Below the pieces are notes generated by a model. It was not told where the DNA came from. It searched no databases and saw only the letters and a list, made by a program, of their open reading frames with translations. A DNA stretch of 64,000 nucleotides from Chromatiaceae bacterium (GTDB lineage Bacteria > Pseudomonadota > Gammaproteobacteria > Chromatiales > Chromatiaceae), in assembly GCA_024235175.1 (NCBI GenBank), contig JACKMX010000002.1:1055001-1119000 (forward strand), given 5' to 3'. Of the stretch, positions 24,787 through 33,227 are shown piece by piece; positions within the stretch are counted from its first letter, which is position 1, and every line of letters begins with the position of its first letter. Made by a program: the position numbers and the translations under genes.

Positions 24787-26238
24787 ATGAATCATGATCA
24801 CGATCCGGATCGTTGGGCGAGGTTACGCTTTTCGATCATTGGCCCCCTATTGGCGGCGCCACCCGAACAAGGCGAATTGTGCAAGCGGCTTCAGACGTTG
24901 GCCGGGAGCCGTTGGAAACACCCGGTAAACGGCACGATGATACGCTTCAGCTATGCCACGTTGGAGCGTTGGTACTATCTGGCAAAGGGTGCCCGGGATC
25001 CGGTCGTGGTGCTGCGCCGCCGGCGCCGTAACGACGCCGGACGGGCACGCCGTTTGTCTGCCGCACTCATCCAGGCGCTCTCGGCGCAGTACCAGCAGCA
25101 TCCCGGCTGGACGGCGCAACTCCACTACGACAACCTGCTGGCCCTGGCACAAGAGGATGCGGACCTGGGCGAGATACCAGCCTATGGCACCGTCCGGCGT
25201 TATCTCAAGACACGGGGATACCACCGTAAACGACTTCCCAGGCGAGACACGCCCGGTACCCGCCAAGCGGAGCGCCGCCTGGCGCAGCTCGAGGTGCGCA
25301 GTTATGAGGCCGAATACACACATGGCCTGTGGCATGCCGACTTCCATCATGGCTCGCGCCGTGTATTGACCGCGAATGGGCGCTGGGTCACACCTGTGCT
25401 GCTGGGCATTATTGACGATCACTCCCGGCTGGTCTGTCATCTGCAGTGGTATCTGGACGAGACGGCCGAGACACTGGTGCACGGGCTCTGCCAGGCGCTG
25501 CAGAAACGAGGGTTGCCCAGAGCGCTGATGACCGATAATGGTGCGGCGATGCAAGCCGAAGAGTTCCGCGCCGGTCTGCATACGCTGGGCATTCTGCACG
25601 AGACTACCCTCCCGTATTCCCCCTATCAAAACGCCAAGCAGGAGACCTTCTGGGCCACCCTGGAAGGCCGTCTGATGGCGATGCTGGAAAACGTTGCCGA
25701 TCTGACCCTCGACCGGCTCAATGAGATCACCCAGGTCTGGGTGGAACAATCCTATCATCAGACCCGGCACGCCGAGATCGGCATGCCACCGCTGCAGCGC
25801 TATCTCGAGGCTGCTGATGTCGGACGGGCGTGTCCGGACAGCGCCAGCTTACAACGCGCCTTCCGGTGTACGGTCACTCGTCGTCAACGACGTAGCGATG
25901 GCACCCTCAGCCTGGCGGGCAAACGCTTTGAACTGCCCAGCCGGTATCGTCATCTGGAACGACCGCAGGTACGGTATGCCCGCTGGGATCTCCGCTCGGT
26001 CGATCTGATCGATCCCCATACCCAGGCCGTGCTCTGTTCGCTCTATCCCCTGGATAAAACGGCTAACGCCAGTGGTCAGCGCCGCGCCTTGGAAACGGCG
26101 GATGGAGAGCCGCCGGCAGTATCGTCACCGACTGGCGGTGAACTGCCGCCGTTGCTGCGCAAACTCCTGGCCGACTATGCCGCCACCGGCCGGCCCCCCG
26201 CCTATCTTCCCAAACCCCCACCGGAGTCCGACATATGA
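24787..26238 (+). CDS. DDE transposase, TnsB/TniA-like
   Basis: A 483-residue rve-family transposase. Helical DNA-binding regions lie in the first 170 residues. The catalytic core follows with Asp185 (LWHADFHHG), Asp250 (LMTDNGAAM) and Glu286 (NAKQETFWATLEGRL), spacing D-35-E. A C-terminal Mu-type barrel (GTLSLAGKRFELPSRY, then LEVRYARWDLRSVDL-like strands) completes the Tn7/Mu/Tn5053 layout. Its stop overlaps the start of the ATPase gene by four bases (ATGA). The 5-bp target duplication seen here is what this group makes. Confidence 0.92.
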   Translation: MNHDHDPDRWARLRFSIIGPLLAAPPEQGELCKRLQTLAGSRWKHPVNGTMIRFSYATLERWYYLAKGARDPVVVLRRRRRNDAGRARRLSAALIQALSAQYQQHPGWTAQLHYDNLLALAQEDADLGEIPAYGTVRRYLKTRGYHRKRLPRRDTPGTRQAERRLAQLEVRSYEAEYTHGLWHADFHHGSRRVLTANGRWVTPVLLGIIDDHSRLVCHLQWYLDETAETLVHGLCQALQKRGLPRALMTDNGAAMQAEEFRAGLHTLGILHETTLPYSPYQNAKQETFWATLEGRLMAMLENVADLTLDRLNEITQVWVEQSYHQTRHAEIGMPPLQRYLEAADVGRACPDSASLQRAFRCTVTRRQRRSDGTLSLAGKRFELPSRYRHLERPQVRYARWDLRSVDLIDPHTQAVLCSLYPLDKTANASGQRRALETADGEPPAVSSPTGGELPPLLRKLLADYAATGRPPAYLPKPPPESDI

Positions 26239-27068
26239 ATAAAAAACTCCTGGCCCTGTATGGCCTCAAATGGAACCCCTTCTCACCGGAACTGCCAACC
26301 GAGGCACTGTATGTCACGCCCAGGATCGAGCACTTTTACTGGCGCATCGAACAGGGACTGATCCAGGAAGGGGGCTTCGCGCTGATCACCGGGGATCCCG
26401 GCACCGGCAAAAGCGTGGTCCTGCGTTTACTGGCCGAACGCCTGAGGCAGCTGCGCGATATTGCTGTCGGCGCCATCACCCATCCCAGCAGTAATCTGGC
26501 CGACTTCTATCGCGAAATGGGGGATCTGTTCGGTGTTGAACTCAAACCGCACAACCGCTGGGGCGGCTTCAAGGCTCTGCGCGAACGCTGGCTGGCCCAC
26601 CTGGAAGGCACCTTGTTGCGACCGGTGCTGTTGATCGACGAAGCGCAGGAGATGCACCCCGCCGTCCTCAATGAGCTGCGTCTGCTCAGCAGCACCCAGT
26701 TCGACTCCCAAATCCTCCTCACCGTCGTCCTGGCCGGCGATGTCCGCCTGAGCGCCAAATTACGGCGGGATGAGTTGCTGCCCCTGGGCAGTCGGCTGCG
26801 CACCCGCCTGGCCATGGAGTATGCCGATCGAAAGGAGTTGTTGGCGTGCCTTAAGCATCTCCTGGCCAGCGCCGGTAACGCCAACCTGATGACCCCGGAG
26901 TTGATGCAGACCCTCTGCGACCACGCCGTAGGAAACCACCGCGTCCTGACCAGCATAGCCGCTGAACTGCTCGCCTCCGCTGCCCAGCAGGAGATCACCC
27001 GGCTGGACGAAAAACTGTACCTTGAGGTGTTCGGTGCGCCGGCATCCAAACCTCGGAAACCCGTCTGA
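26235..27068 (+). CDS. Transposition AAA ATPase, TnsC/TniB/ExeA-like
   Basis: A 277-residue P-loop ATPase. The N terminus YGLKWNPFSPELP is typical of ExeA-like proteins. Walker A GDPGTGKS lies at 53-60, Walker B LLIDEAQEM at about 132-140, and a sensor region with GSRLRTRLAMEY follows. In Tn7- and Mu-type elements this protein forms an ATP-dependent filament on the target and activates the transposase. The ATGA overlap with the transposase gene supports a complex. Confidence 0.9.
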   Translation: MNKKLLALYGLKWNPFSPELPTEALYVTPRIEHFYWRIEQGLIQEGGFALITGDPGTGKSVVLRLLAERLRQLRDIAVGAITHPSSNLADFYREMGDLFGVELKPHNRWGGFKALRERWLAHLEGTLLRPVLLIDEAQEMHPAVLNELRLLSSTQFDSQILLTVVLAGDVRLSAKLRRDELLPLGSRLRTRLAMEYADRKELLACLKHLLASAGNANLMTPELMQTLCDHAVGNHRVLTSIAAELLASAAQQEITRLDEKLYLEVFGAPASKPRKPV

Positions 27069-27089
27069 TCAACCTTACAGGAGATCCCA

Positions 27090-27290
27090 ATGGATACGCC
27101 TTCACTCATGCTCGTCGAACCACCTGAACTCGCCGATGAGACCGCCAGCGAGATGCTCGACTTCCTCTACCAACTCGTCAACGCATTTGAAAACCAATAC
27201 CGCAATCAACTGCAGCGTCACCATCAATCGACCGAGTTACCCCAACCGGATCTGTTCGAAGACTTCGATGATGAGTTGCCATCCTTCTGA
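27090..27290 (+). CDS. Small acidic transposon protein
   Basis: A 66-residue, strongly acidic protein (ends QPDLFEDFDDELPSF) with a helical centre MLDFLYQLVNAFENQYRNQL. It begins 21 bases after the ATPase stop, with AGGAGAT as ribosome site. It is identical in the second copy (61172-61372). No family is recognised. The acidic nature could suit binding the ATPase or mimicking DNA, but nothing shows this. Confidence 0.6.
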   Translation: MDTPSLMLVEPPELADETASEMLDFLYQLVNAFENQYRNQLQRHHQSTELPQPDLFEDFDDELPSF

Positions 27291-27313
27291 GAAACAATCC
27301 TTACCAACAACAT

Positions 27314-27335
27314 AACCGGCAGGGAGGCCGGTTCC
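27314..27335 (+). terminator. Hairpin after the transposon genes
   Basis: AACCGGC and GCCGGTT pair around AGGGAG, 24 bases after the last transposon gene. No T tract follows, so it is at best a weak terminator. The same hairpin is in copy 2. Confidence 0.45.
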
Positions 27336-27413
27336 AATCCATTCATACAGCTTCGTGGATGGGTCCATCAAATAGCTTGAACATGAGCACATCGATTATC
27401 GTGATCATGCTCA

Positions 27414-27885
27414 GTACACAGTCGAATTGTATCAGGATGCCCATCTTGTCAGATCCCAGGATTTTCAAGCAGAGGCAGAGGCATTTTCCGATTCCGGAGA
27501 TATTGTTTTCGATATCAGTACTGACCCCCTGCTGAATAGTTGGGAGGTTTATGGGGAATCGGATGACAACTTCCTTGGGATTCGTTTCGATCCAGTCAGC
27601 GTCACCGACCTGAATTTGGGTACGGTTGTTTGGGATACTGGTGATCATGCAACCTTTACTGTTAGAACCGCCATGTGGGTCGAGCTATCGTTTCCTGAAG
27701 GAATCTTGGATGTGGGTGGGGCTGCGAGCATCAGCGATCCGAATGGGATAACCATCGACCCCGCGGCACACATACGCCTTCAGACTGTCGATGCGCCTCC
27801 GGCCGTACCTGAGACCGGCTCAGGATTACTCGCCGCACTCGGTTTGGCCGCAGTATTGGCAAGACGCCGCCGCCGACTACCGTGA
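27414..27885 (+). pseudogene. PEP-CTERM protein gene, 3' part
   Basis: The second half of the gene interrupted by the transposon. After the duplicated GTACA the frame continues in register (TVELYQDAHLVRSQDFQAEA), a beta-rich domain (SDSGDIVFDIS, LGTVVWDTGDHATFTVRTAM) and then the exosortase sorting signal: VPETG, a hydrophobic stretch LLAALGLAAVLA and RRRRRLP. Known PEP-CTERM signals have this P-E motif, transmembrane helix and basic tail. An apparent start TTG at 27427 is accidental. No exosortase gene is in the window. Confidence 0.85.
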
Positions 27886-28323
27886 ATTCTGCTTCTCACT
27901 TCCAGGGACAGGATTCGATCTAGCCGGTAGTCCCGGACGCTCGCATTCCATTAACGAACCTGGTGCGCAGGATTCATTGAACGCCCAGCCGACTTCCGAT
28001 CATTTCTGTGCATAACTGTTTCATTGTGCCTGCCTGAATGATATGGCCGGAAATGGGGTCAGAGAACAAAGAACACTAATATTCGAGAAAATTGTTCTCT
28101 GACCCGGTTTTTTCCGTCGGCCATACGCCAGTACCAGGACTTAAGTAGCATCCCGTAACTTTAACCGCCTCGGATTTCTTTCAAGTAAACATCCGCTTAC
28201 CGAAATGTGTGCGTGAGACAGGACCATTGTCCCGGGATTTCTGGACGATTCCCCGAGAACCACTCGCCGGGCAGCCTAAACATGTCGTTCGGACATTCCG
28301 GACAAACACGTGGAGGCTTCGGC
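27886..28323. other. Intergenic region with a GGGTCAGAGAACAA hairpin
   Basis: No gene is supported before the ATG at 28324. It holds the hairpin at 28056-28105. An open frame that begins at 28207 overlaps the true gene start but lacks a ribosome site. Confidence 0.45.
28056..28105. repeat. GGGTCAGAGAACAA hairpin repeat
   Basis: Perfect 14-bp arms GGGTCAGAGAACAA (28056-28069) and TTGTTCTCTGACCC (28092-28105) enclose AGAACACTAATATTCGAGAAAA. The same loop occurs in the first part of repeat copy A (14999-15047). A T-run follows, so it could also end transcription. Confidence 0.75.
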
Positions 28324-28776
28324 ATGGAAATGCTTCTTACCGTCATAGTCACCTGGCTCTCGATAAATTTTGCACTGCCGGCAACGTACGAGCATCCACA
28401 GGTAAAATTCTCTGATCGTGTGCAGATGCTTGCGGTTCGTATTGCCGCGCTGCCAGACAAAGAGGCACGACAAGCCGCAGCCCAGGGTCTCTTTGACGGG
28501 CATAATTTTCATGCTCTCTACGATGACGCGAGCAATACCATTCATCTCAGCGAAAAGTGGTCTGCAACATCGCCGGCAGATGTATCTGTTCTTGTCCACG
28601 AGATGGTGCATCATCTGCAGAGCGCGGGCGGCATCATCGATGAGTGTGCCGAAGCACGCGAGCGCCTGGCCTACCGGGCGCAGGCGCGGTGGCTTGAACT
28701 CCTGGGCACTACACTCGAGGCTGAATTCAAGGTCGACCCGATGACCGTCTTCGTAAGGACCAACTGCTGGTATTGA
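28324..28776 (+). CDS. Exported HExxH-motif protein (DUF6647-like)
   Basis: A 150-residue protein. I chose the ATG at 28324, preceded by TGGAGG, which gives a hydrophobic N terminus (MEMLLTVIVTWLSINFALPA) that could be a signal peptide. The mature part contains VLVHEMVHHLQSAG, a zinc-metalloprotease-like HExxH motif, followed about ten residues later by an acidic ECAEARERLAY, which may supply the third ligand (Glu). Family resemblance is to small DUF6647 proteins. Activity has not been shown for that group, as far as I know. It precedes the sensory island by about 170 bases but need not be part of it. Confidence 0.65.
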   Translation: MEMLLTVIVTWLSINFALPATYEHPQVKFSDRVQMLAVRIAALPDKEARQAAAQGLFDGHNFHALYDDASNTIHLSEKWSATSPADVSVLVHEMVHHLQSAGGIIDECAEARERLAYRAQARWLELLGTTLEAEFKVDPMTVFVRTNCWY

Positions 28777-28794
28777 GCTGCCTAAGGTCAAGCT

Positions 28795-28895
28795 GTCAGA
28801 ACACTTGAAATACTGTTAGAAACGAGGTTGATGAAACATGCAGATAGCGGGGACCGCAAGCGCCAACAGTTTAGAAAGACTTCAAGTGTTCTGAC
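28795..28895. repeat. 101-bp element with 14-bp inverted ends
   Basis: GTCAGAACACTTGA (28795-28808) and TCAAGTGTTCTGAC (28882-28895) are perfect inverted repeats, and the sequence just inside is also partly symmetrical (ACTGTTAGAAA / AACAGTTTAGAAAG). It lies between a small gene and the response regulator. The start of the longest open frame of that regulator falls inside it, so the true start is downstream. Confidence 0.65.
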
Positions 28896-28944
28896 CCTTG
28901 ATCTGATCCATAATAACAATAATCGAATGGATGAGGCGGTCCAC

Positions 28945-29607
28945 ATGAAGATCCTGGTTGTCGACGATCACACTCTGATCCGTGAGGCATTGTATGGTGT
29001 CATGAGAGAACTCAGGGATGACACCACAATCATTGAGGCGCCGGACTCACTCCGGGCAATGCGTTGTATAGAAGAGAATCCGGACCTCGAACTTATCGTT
29101 CTCGATCTCTACCTGCCGGATGGCAGCGGATTCGATCTTCTCGCCGAACTGCGCCAACGCGCCCCCACAATCGCTGTTGTGGTCCTCTCGGCCAGCAACG
29201 ACCGCGATGACATCGTCCGGGCACTTGACTTGGGCGCGCTGGGGTTCATCCCCAAGTCGACCCAACACGAGGTCATGGTGAGCGCCTTCAAATTGATCTT
29301 CTCCGGCGGTATATACCTGCCGCAGGAGATTATCGGCCGGTCGCACTCTCAGCCAGCTACCCAGCCGAAGCCGGCACGGCTGCCCTCAGCCGTCGAACTC
29401 GGCCTCACAGAGCGACAGAGGGAAGTGCTCGGGCTGATGATGCAGGGCAAGAGCAACAAGATGATCGGCCGCGTACTCGAGATCGCCGAACCGACGGTGA
29501 AGAATCACGTTACGGCCGTCATGAAAGCACTTAAGGCAAGCAACCGCACGGAGACAGTGATCGCGGCCACAGCTTTGGGATTGGGAACGAGAAAAGACGC
29601 GGAATAG
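28945..29607 (+). CDS. NarL/LuxR-type response regulator
   Basis: A 220-residue regulator. The receiver domain begins MKILVVDDHTLIRE, holds the phosphoacceptor Asp in LIVLDLYLPDG and Lys in FIPKST. The C-terminal LuxR-type helix-turn-helix shows LGLTERQREVLGLMMQGKSN, then KMIGRVLEIAEPTVKNHVTAVMKAL. I chose the ATG at 28945 because the family begins there; a frame start at 28828 lies in a repeat. It converges with the hybrid kinase gene (33 bases between stops), so the pair forms one sensory island. The regulated genes are not evident. Confidence 0.88.
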   Translation: MKILVVDDHTLIREALYGVMRELRDDTTIIEAPDSLRAMRCIEENPDLELIVLDLYLPDGSGFDLLAELRQRAPTIAVVVLSASNDRDDIVRALDLGALGFIPKSTQHEVMVSAFKLIFSGGIYLPQEIIGRSHSQPATQPKPARLPSAVELGLTERQREVLGLMMQGKSNKMIGRVLEIAEPTVKNHVTAVMKALKASNRTETVIAATALGLGTRKDAE

Positions 29608-29640
29608 ACTGCCCAACGCATACCAGGAAATGTGACTGCC

Positions 29641-32049
29641 CTAAGAAGAGCTGTTCTGTTGATCGCTGGGTCTCAACAATTGGTTTAGCATCGATCTGAG
29701 CCGCATGGGAGAGACCGGCTTGTGCAAGAGATGAAAGCCGTGCCTGCGCGCATCGCCGAGCACTTCCGGTGCGGTATCACCGCTAATCAGGAAAGCGGGG
29801 ATCACTGCACCCAGTTCGTCACAAATACCCTTGATGGCTTCAATACCTCTCTTTCCTGTGGCCAGCCGATAATCTGAAATGATGAGGTCCGGCTTAAGTC
29901 TCTGTGTTGCCAGTTTTGCCATCGCCCGCTGCGGGGATTCGGCGGTGATGACAGCACTGCCCCAGCTTCGAAGGATTCCGTCCATACCGTCAAGCACCAT
30001 CGCATCGTCATCGATCACAACAATGAGTTTTCCGCGAACCGGGTCAGTAATCGTGGCAAACGGCACCGAAGCCTCGATTGCACCGGTCCTGGCAGCGGCA
30101 AGTGGAACGGTGATAGAAAAACGCGATCCCCTGCCGACCAGGGAATTCACCTCAATGGGATGGTGGAGCAGACGACTCAACCGATCCACAATCGACAGCC
30201 CGAGACCAAGCCCATCGCGGTGCTCGGGCTGTGGAGCAGCCAACTGAACAAACTCGCCAAAAATCCTCTGCTGCTGATCCGGCGAAATGCCGGTGCCGCT
30301 GTCGCAGACATCGATGCGCAGCTGATTCGCGCGCCGGCGGCAGCCGACCACGATGCCTCCGTGCGTGGTGAAACGCGTGGCATTGGAGAGCAGATTCAAT
30401 AGGATTCGTTCGAGCAGAATGGAGTCGCTGCGAACCCATGCGCTGCTCGGCACTACCCGCAGGCGCAGCCCCCTTTCCAGGGCGCTTCCTGCGAAAGTCG
30501 TTTCCATATACGAGAGCAGCGGTCCGATCGGAAATTCACTTACCTTCGGTACAAGCAGCCCGGCATCCAGTTTGGTCATGTCAAGAAGCGATTGAAAAAG
30601 GTTGTTTATCGAACTGACGGCGATATTGATTTGGGCCACAAGCCGGTCCTGTTCTGTGGGATCGACCTCTTTACTCAGTTGGGCCGCAAAGAGAGTCAGA
30701 GCATGCAGCGGCTGGCGCAGATCGTGACTCGCAGACGCCAGAAAGCGCGTCTTGTACTTGTTTGCTCTTTCGAAGCTGTCGCGCTCCAGGGTGTTGCGGC
30801 GGAAGATCTCCAGCGCCCGGCCCATCTCCCCGATCTCATCGGACCCTTCCACCTCGACAGGTGCATCAAGGCGGCCGCCGGCGATGGTAAGCATGGACTG
30901 GCTGAGTTCGGTCAGGCGGCGGACTATGTTTCCGCCAACATAGCGCCATACGATCAGAATCGAGGTCAGCAGACTAAGCGCGACGACGGCGACAAGGGCA
31001 TGGGTACTCAGACGCTGAACGGCCGATGCATCACGGATCGCCCCACTGATCTCCCGCTTGGCTGCGCTTCCCAGCTGGTCTACGGCGGTTGTAAGTTGCA
31101 GCGACAGGCTGCCGATCTCTTTGAGTAACTTTTCACCCTCATTCACCAGCACAAGTTCCTGCTTACGAACCGCCACTATTGCATCTGGTCCTGCGGCATA
31201 ATCCTGTAACTTTTTCGTCTGCTCCTGCAACAGTGTAAACAGACTGGGATCGAGCCCGGCCATCGTCGTGTCCAGATCCCTAAATGCCAGGCTGAGCTGG
31301 AAGGCGAGAATCGTCAGACGTTGAACTTGTTCCGTGGTGGAAGCCTCGGTCAGCCTGTCCGCAACGACGGCGATCTGTTCCTGGGCGGTTTGCATACGCT
31401 GTTGCAGCTCGATCGACGACGCCAACCGGTCGGGCGGATCGTTGGGACCGGCCTGAACTATCTTCTGTGCTTCAACGAGATTGCTGATCTGGCTGCCCAC
31501 CACCTGCAACCAGGGCGCGAGCAACCGACGTATTTCGCTGCTGGTTTGGAGGAGATCAGCCCGCAGGACTCTGATGCGCTCGTTGGTTAGCAGTAGACTC
31601 GCAACCAACCCCTCAAGTGCACCAAGATTAACTGTGAGGGATACTACATTTTCCTTGATTTGCCGAAGATGCAACAACTCCTCACCATCGGCGCTCAACT
31701 CTGCGAGCTTGGCATTCAGGCGCTCGACTTCCGCTGCGAGTTCGGCCTTGACCTGGTCGCTTTCTGATCGGTCGTTGGCTGCCAGCAGGGCCGGTGCCGC
31801 AGCAATGATGCGTTCGGCCGAGCGTGACAGCTCAATTGCCGAAAGGGTGTGCGGAACAGTTGCTTCAATGATATCGAGACGGCCGCCAACTTCACGGAAT
31901 GCGTAAACTCCAACCACCGCGGCCAATACGCCGAATGCAGCAATCCCAAAGAAGGCAAGCAACAGCCGGCCGCCAACGCCGAGCCGCCATGTCCGCTTTT
32001 TTCGGCTCTCGTTCTCTTTGGATATCAATTTGGTTGCCATCCGACGCAT
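29641..32049 (-). CDS. Hybrid histidine kinase with long periplasmic sensor
   Basis: An 802-residue kinase. TM1 (about 28-50) and TM2 (about 350-368) enclose a helical periplasmic domain of about 300 residues. Then come a HAMP linker, the H-box SHDLRQPLHALTLFAAQLS with His442, an HATPase domain (LNLLSNATRFT; DSGTG; GLGLGLSI) and a C-terminal receiver with Asp726 (LIISDYRLATG). The long helical sensor resembles TorS-class kinases, which read the state of a periplasmic binding protein. The divergent neighbour encodes precisely such a TRAP-type binding protein, 71 bases away. The nearby LuxR-type regulator is the likely output. The ligand is unknown. Confidence 0.85.
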   Translation of the reverse strand: MRRMATKLISKENESRKKRTWRLGVGGRLLLAFFGIAAFGVLAAVVGVYAFREVGGRLDIIEATVPHTLSAIELSRSAERIIAAAPALLAANDRSESDQVKAELAAEVERLNAKLAELSADGEELLHLRQIKENVVSLTVNLGALEGLVASLLLTNERIRVLRADLLQTSSEIRRLLAPWLQVVGSQISNLVEAQKIVQAGPNDPPDRLASSIELQQRMQTAQEQIAVVADRLTEASTTEQVQRLTILAFQLSLAFRDLDTTMAGLDPSLFTLLQEQTKKLQDYAAGPDAIVAVRKQELVLVNEGEKLLKEIGSLSLQLTTAVDQLGSAAKREISGAIRDASAVQRLSTHALVAVVALSLLTSILIVWRYVGGNIVRRLTELSQSMLTIAGGRLDAPVEVEGSDEIGEMGRALEIFRRNTLERDSFERANKYKTRFLASASHDLRQPLHALTLFAAQLSKEVDPTEQDRLVAQINIAVSSINNLFQSLLDMTKLDAGLLVPKVSEFPIGPLLSYMETTFAGSALERGLRLRVVPSSAWVRSDSILLERILLNLLSNATRFTTHGGIVVGCRRRANQLRIDVCDSGTGISPDQQQRIFGEFVQLAAPQPEHRDGLGLGLSIVDRLSRLLHHPIEVNSLVGRGSRFSITVPLAAARTGAIEASVPFATITDPVRGKLIVVIDDDAMVLDGMDGILRSWGSAVITAESPQRAMAKLATQRLKPDLIISDYRLATGKRGIEAIKGICDELGAVIPAFLISGDTAPEVLGDARRHGFHLLHKPVSPMRLRSMLNQLLRPSDQQNSSS

Positions 32050-32120
32050 CCCTATCCGTATTGGCGTGTTGAGCTAGAATAATTCCAGACGCACTGTTGA
32101 GGCAAAAGGGAGGAGTGTCA

Positions 32121-33176
32121 ATGAGACGGAGAGATTTTCTGGCTGGTGCCGGAGCGGCGGGAGCAGGCTTTAGCTTTCCAAAGCCTGCAATCCCACAAAA
32201 TGCCCGACAGCTGACGATGGTGACAGATTGGCCCGAAGGTACGGGCATGCTGACCAGTGCCCGGCGATTGGCCGAGACGATCGCTGAAGCCTCACAGGGA
32301 CGCATCAGGATTCAAGTAACATCCTCGGGCGCCCTGGTACGTCCATTCGAAACGTTTGACGCCGTGCAATCCGGAGTCGCTGATATGTTTCACTCGCACA
32401 TAGGCTATTTTGAAAAGAGGTCTCGGGCATTTCATTTCTTCTCCGGTGTGCCATTTGGCCTTTCCGCAAACGAGCTCTTCTCGTGGATTCGGTTCGGAGG
32501 CGGTCAGGAAGTCTGGGACGCCTTGAGCGGTCAATTCAATATAAAGCCCCTGCTCTGCTCCAGCACAGGCGCGCAGATGGGCGGCTGGTTCACACACGCA
32601 ATCACCTCGCCGGAAGATTTCAGGGGACTACGCTACCGCATGGCAGAACCCGGCGCTGAAGTCCTGCGTCGGCTGGGAGCAATCGTGGTGGTCATTCCGG
32701 GAGCCGATATTGTCCTGTCGTTACAGTCCGGCGCCATCGATGCCTGTGAATGGATAGGACCCTGGATGGATATGAAAATGGGCCTGCACAAGGCGGCTGT
32801 TTATTACTACTATCCGGCTTGGCAGGAGCCAGGGACCGCACTGGCACTCGGCATCAACAAAAATGTATGGGAGGGCCTTGACCAGGGTGACCGGCAGCTC
32901 ATCGAGATGGCTGCCGCGAGTGAGTACACCGTTTCACTTGCGGAATTCAACACCAACAATGCCCGGGCGCTGCGTGAGCTGAGGGCGGAGGGCGCAGTGA
33001 AGATTCAAAGGTTCGACGACTCTGTACTGAAGCAGCTTCGAAAGATCAGCATGGATGTCCTGGCCGAAATGGGGTCTGGAGATGAAATATCCAAAAGGAT
33101 TTTCACGAGCTATCAAAACTTCCGTGCGTTGATCGGTGATTGGACCGGCATTTCTGAAAGGGCCTACTTCGGATAG
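32121..33176 (+). CDS. TRAP-type (DctP family) substrate-binding protein, Tat-exported
   Basis: A 351-residue periplasmic binding protein. The N terminus MRRRDFLAGAGAAGAGFSF carries a twin-arginine motif, so it should be exported folded. The rest matches DctP-family proteins: a substrate-recognition Arg in FRGLRYRMAEPGAEVLRRLG, and AWIGPWMDMKMGLHK-like and YYYPAWQEPGTALALGINK blocks typical of the group that binds 2-oxoacids or related carboxylates. There is no DctQ or DctM membrane subunit in the window, so it is more likely a sensor partner of the divergent hybrid kinase. A GGGAGGAG ribosome site precedes the ATG at 32121. Confidence 0.88.
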   Translation: MRRRDFLAGAGAAGAGFSFPKPAIPQNARQLTMVTDWPEGTGMLTSARRLAETIAEASQGRIRIQVTSSGALVRPFETFDAVQSGVADMFHSHIGYFEKRSRAFHFFSGVPFGLSANELFSWIRFGGGQEVWDALSGQFNIKPLLCSSTGAQMGGWFTHAITSPEDFRGLRYRMAEPGAEVLRRLGAIVVVIPGADIVLSLQSGAIDACEWIGPWMDMKMGLHKAAVYYYYPAWQEPGTALALGINKNVWEGLDQGDRQLIEMAAASEYTVSLAEFNTNNARALRELRAEGAVKIQRFDDSVLKQLRKISMDVLAEMGSGDEISKRIFTSYQNFRALIGDWTGISERAYFG

Positions 33177-33227
33177 CGGAATAGTCAAGAACCATAAAAT
33201 AAAGGCCTGATCCCTATGCTTCATGCT

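Larger units (their letters stand above)
23982..27413 (+). mobile_element. Tn7/Mu-type transposon, copy 1 (complete, 3,432 bp)
   Basis: Flanked by the 5-bp duplication GTACA. The ends share 8 of 12 terminal bases: left TCAGAGTGACCA, right (inverted) TGAGCATGATCA. Both ends carry an inward ATCTGATGG / ATTTGATGG motif, twice on the left (about 23997 and 24031) and once on the right, as expected for transposase-binding sites in TnsB/MuA-type elements. It encodes a zinc-finger protein, a DDE transposase, an AAA ATPase and a 66-residue acidic protein, all on the plus strand. A copy with identical predicted proteins begins at 61049 in inverse orientation. Confidence 0.9.

Noticed and set aside
24847..25770. 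307-codon minus-strand frame in the transposon
   Set aside because: Antisense to the DDE transposase; it recurs in copy 2 only because the DNA does.
27427..27885. Independent gene starting at TTG 27427
   Set aside because: It is the 3' half of the interrupted PEP-CTERM gene, in frame with the 5' half after removal of the transposon.
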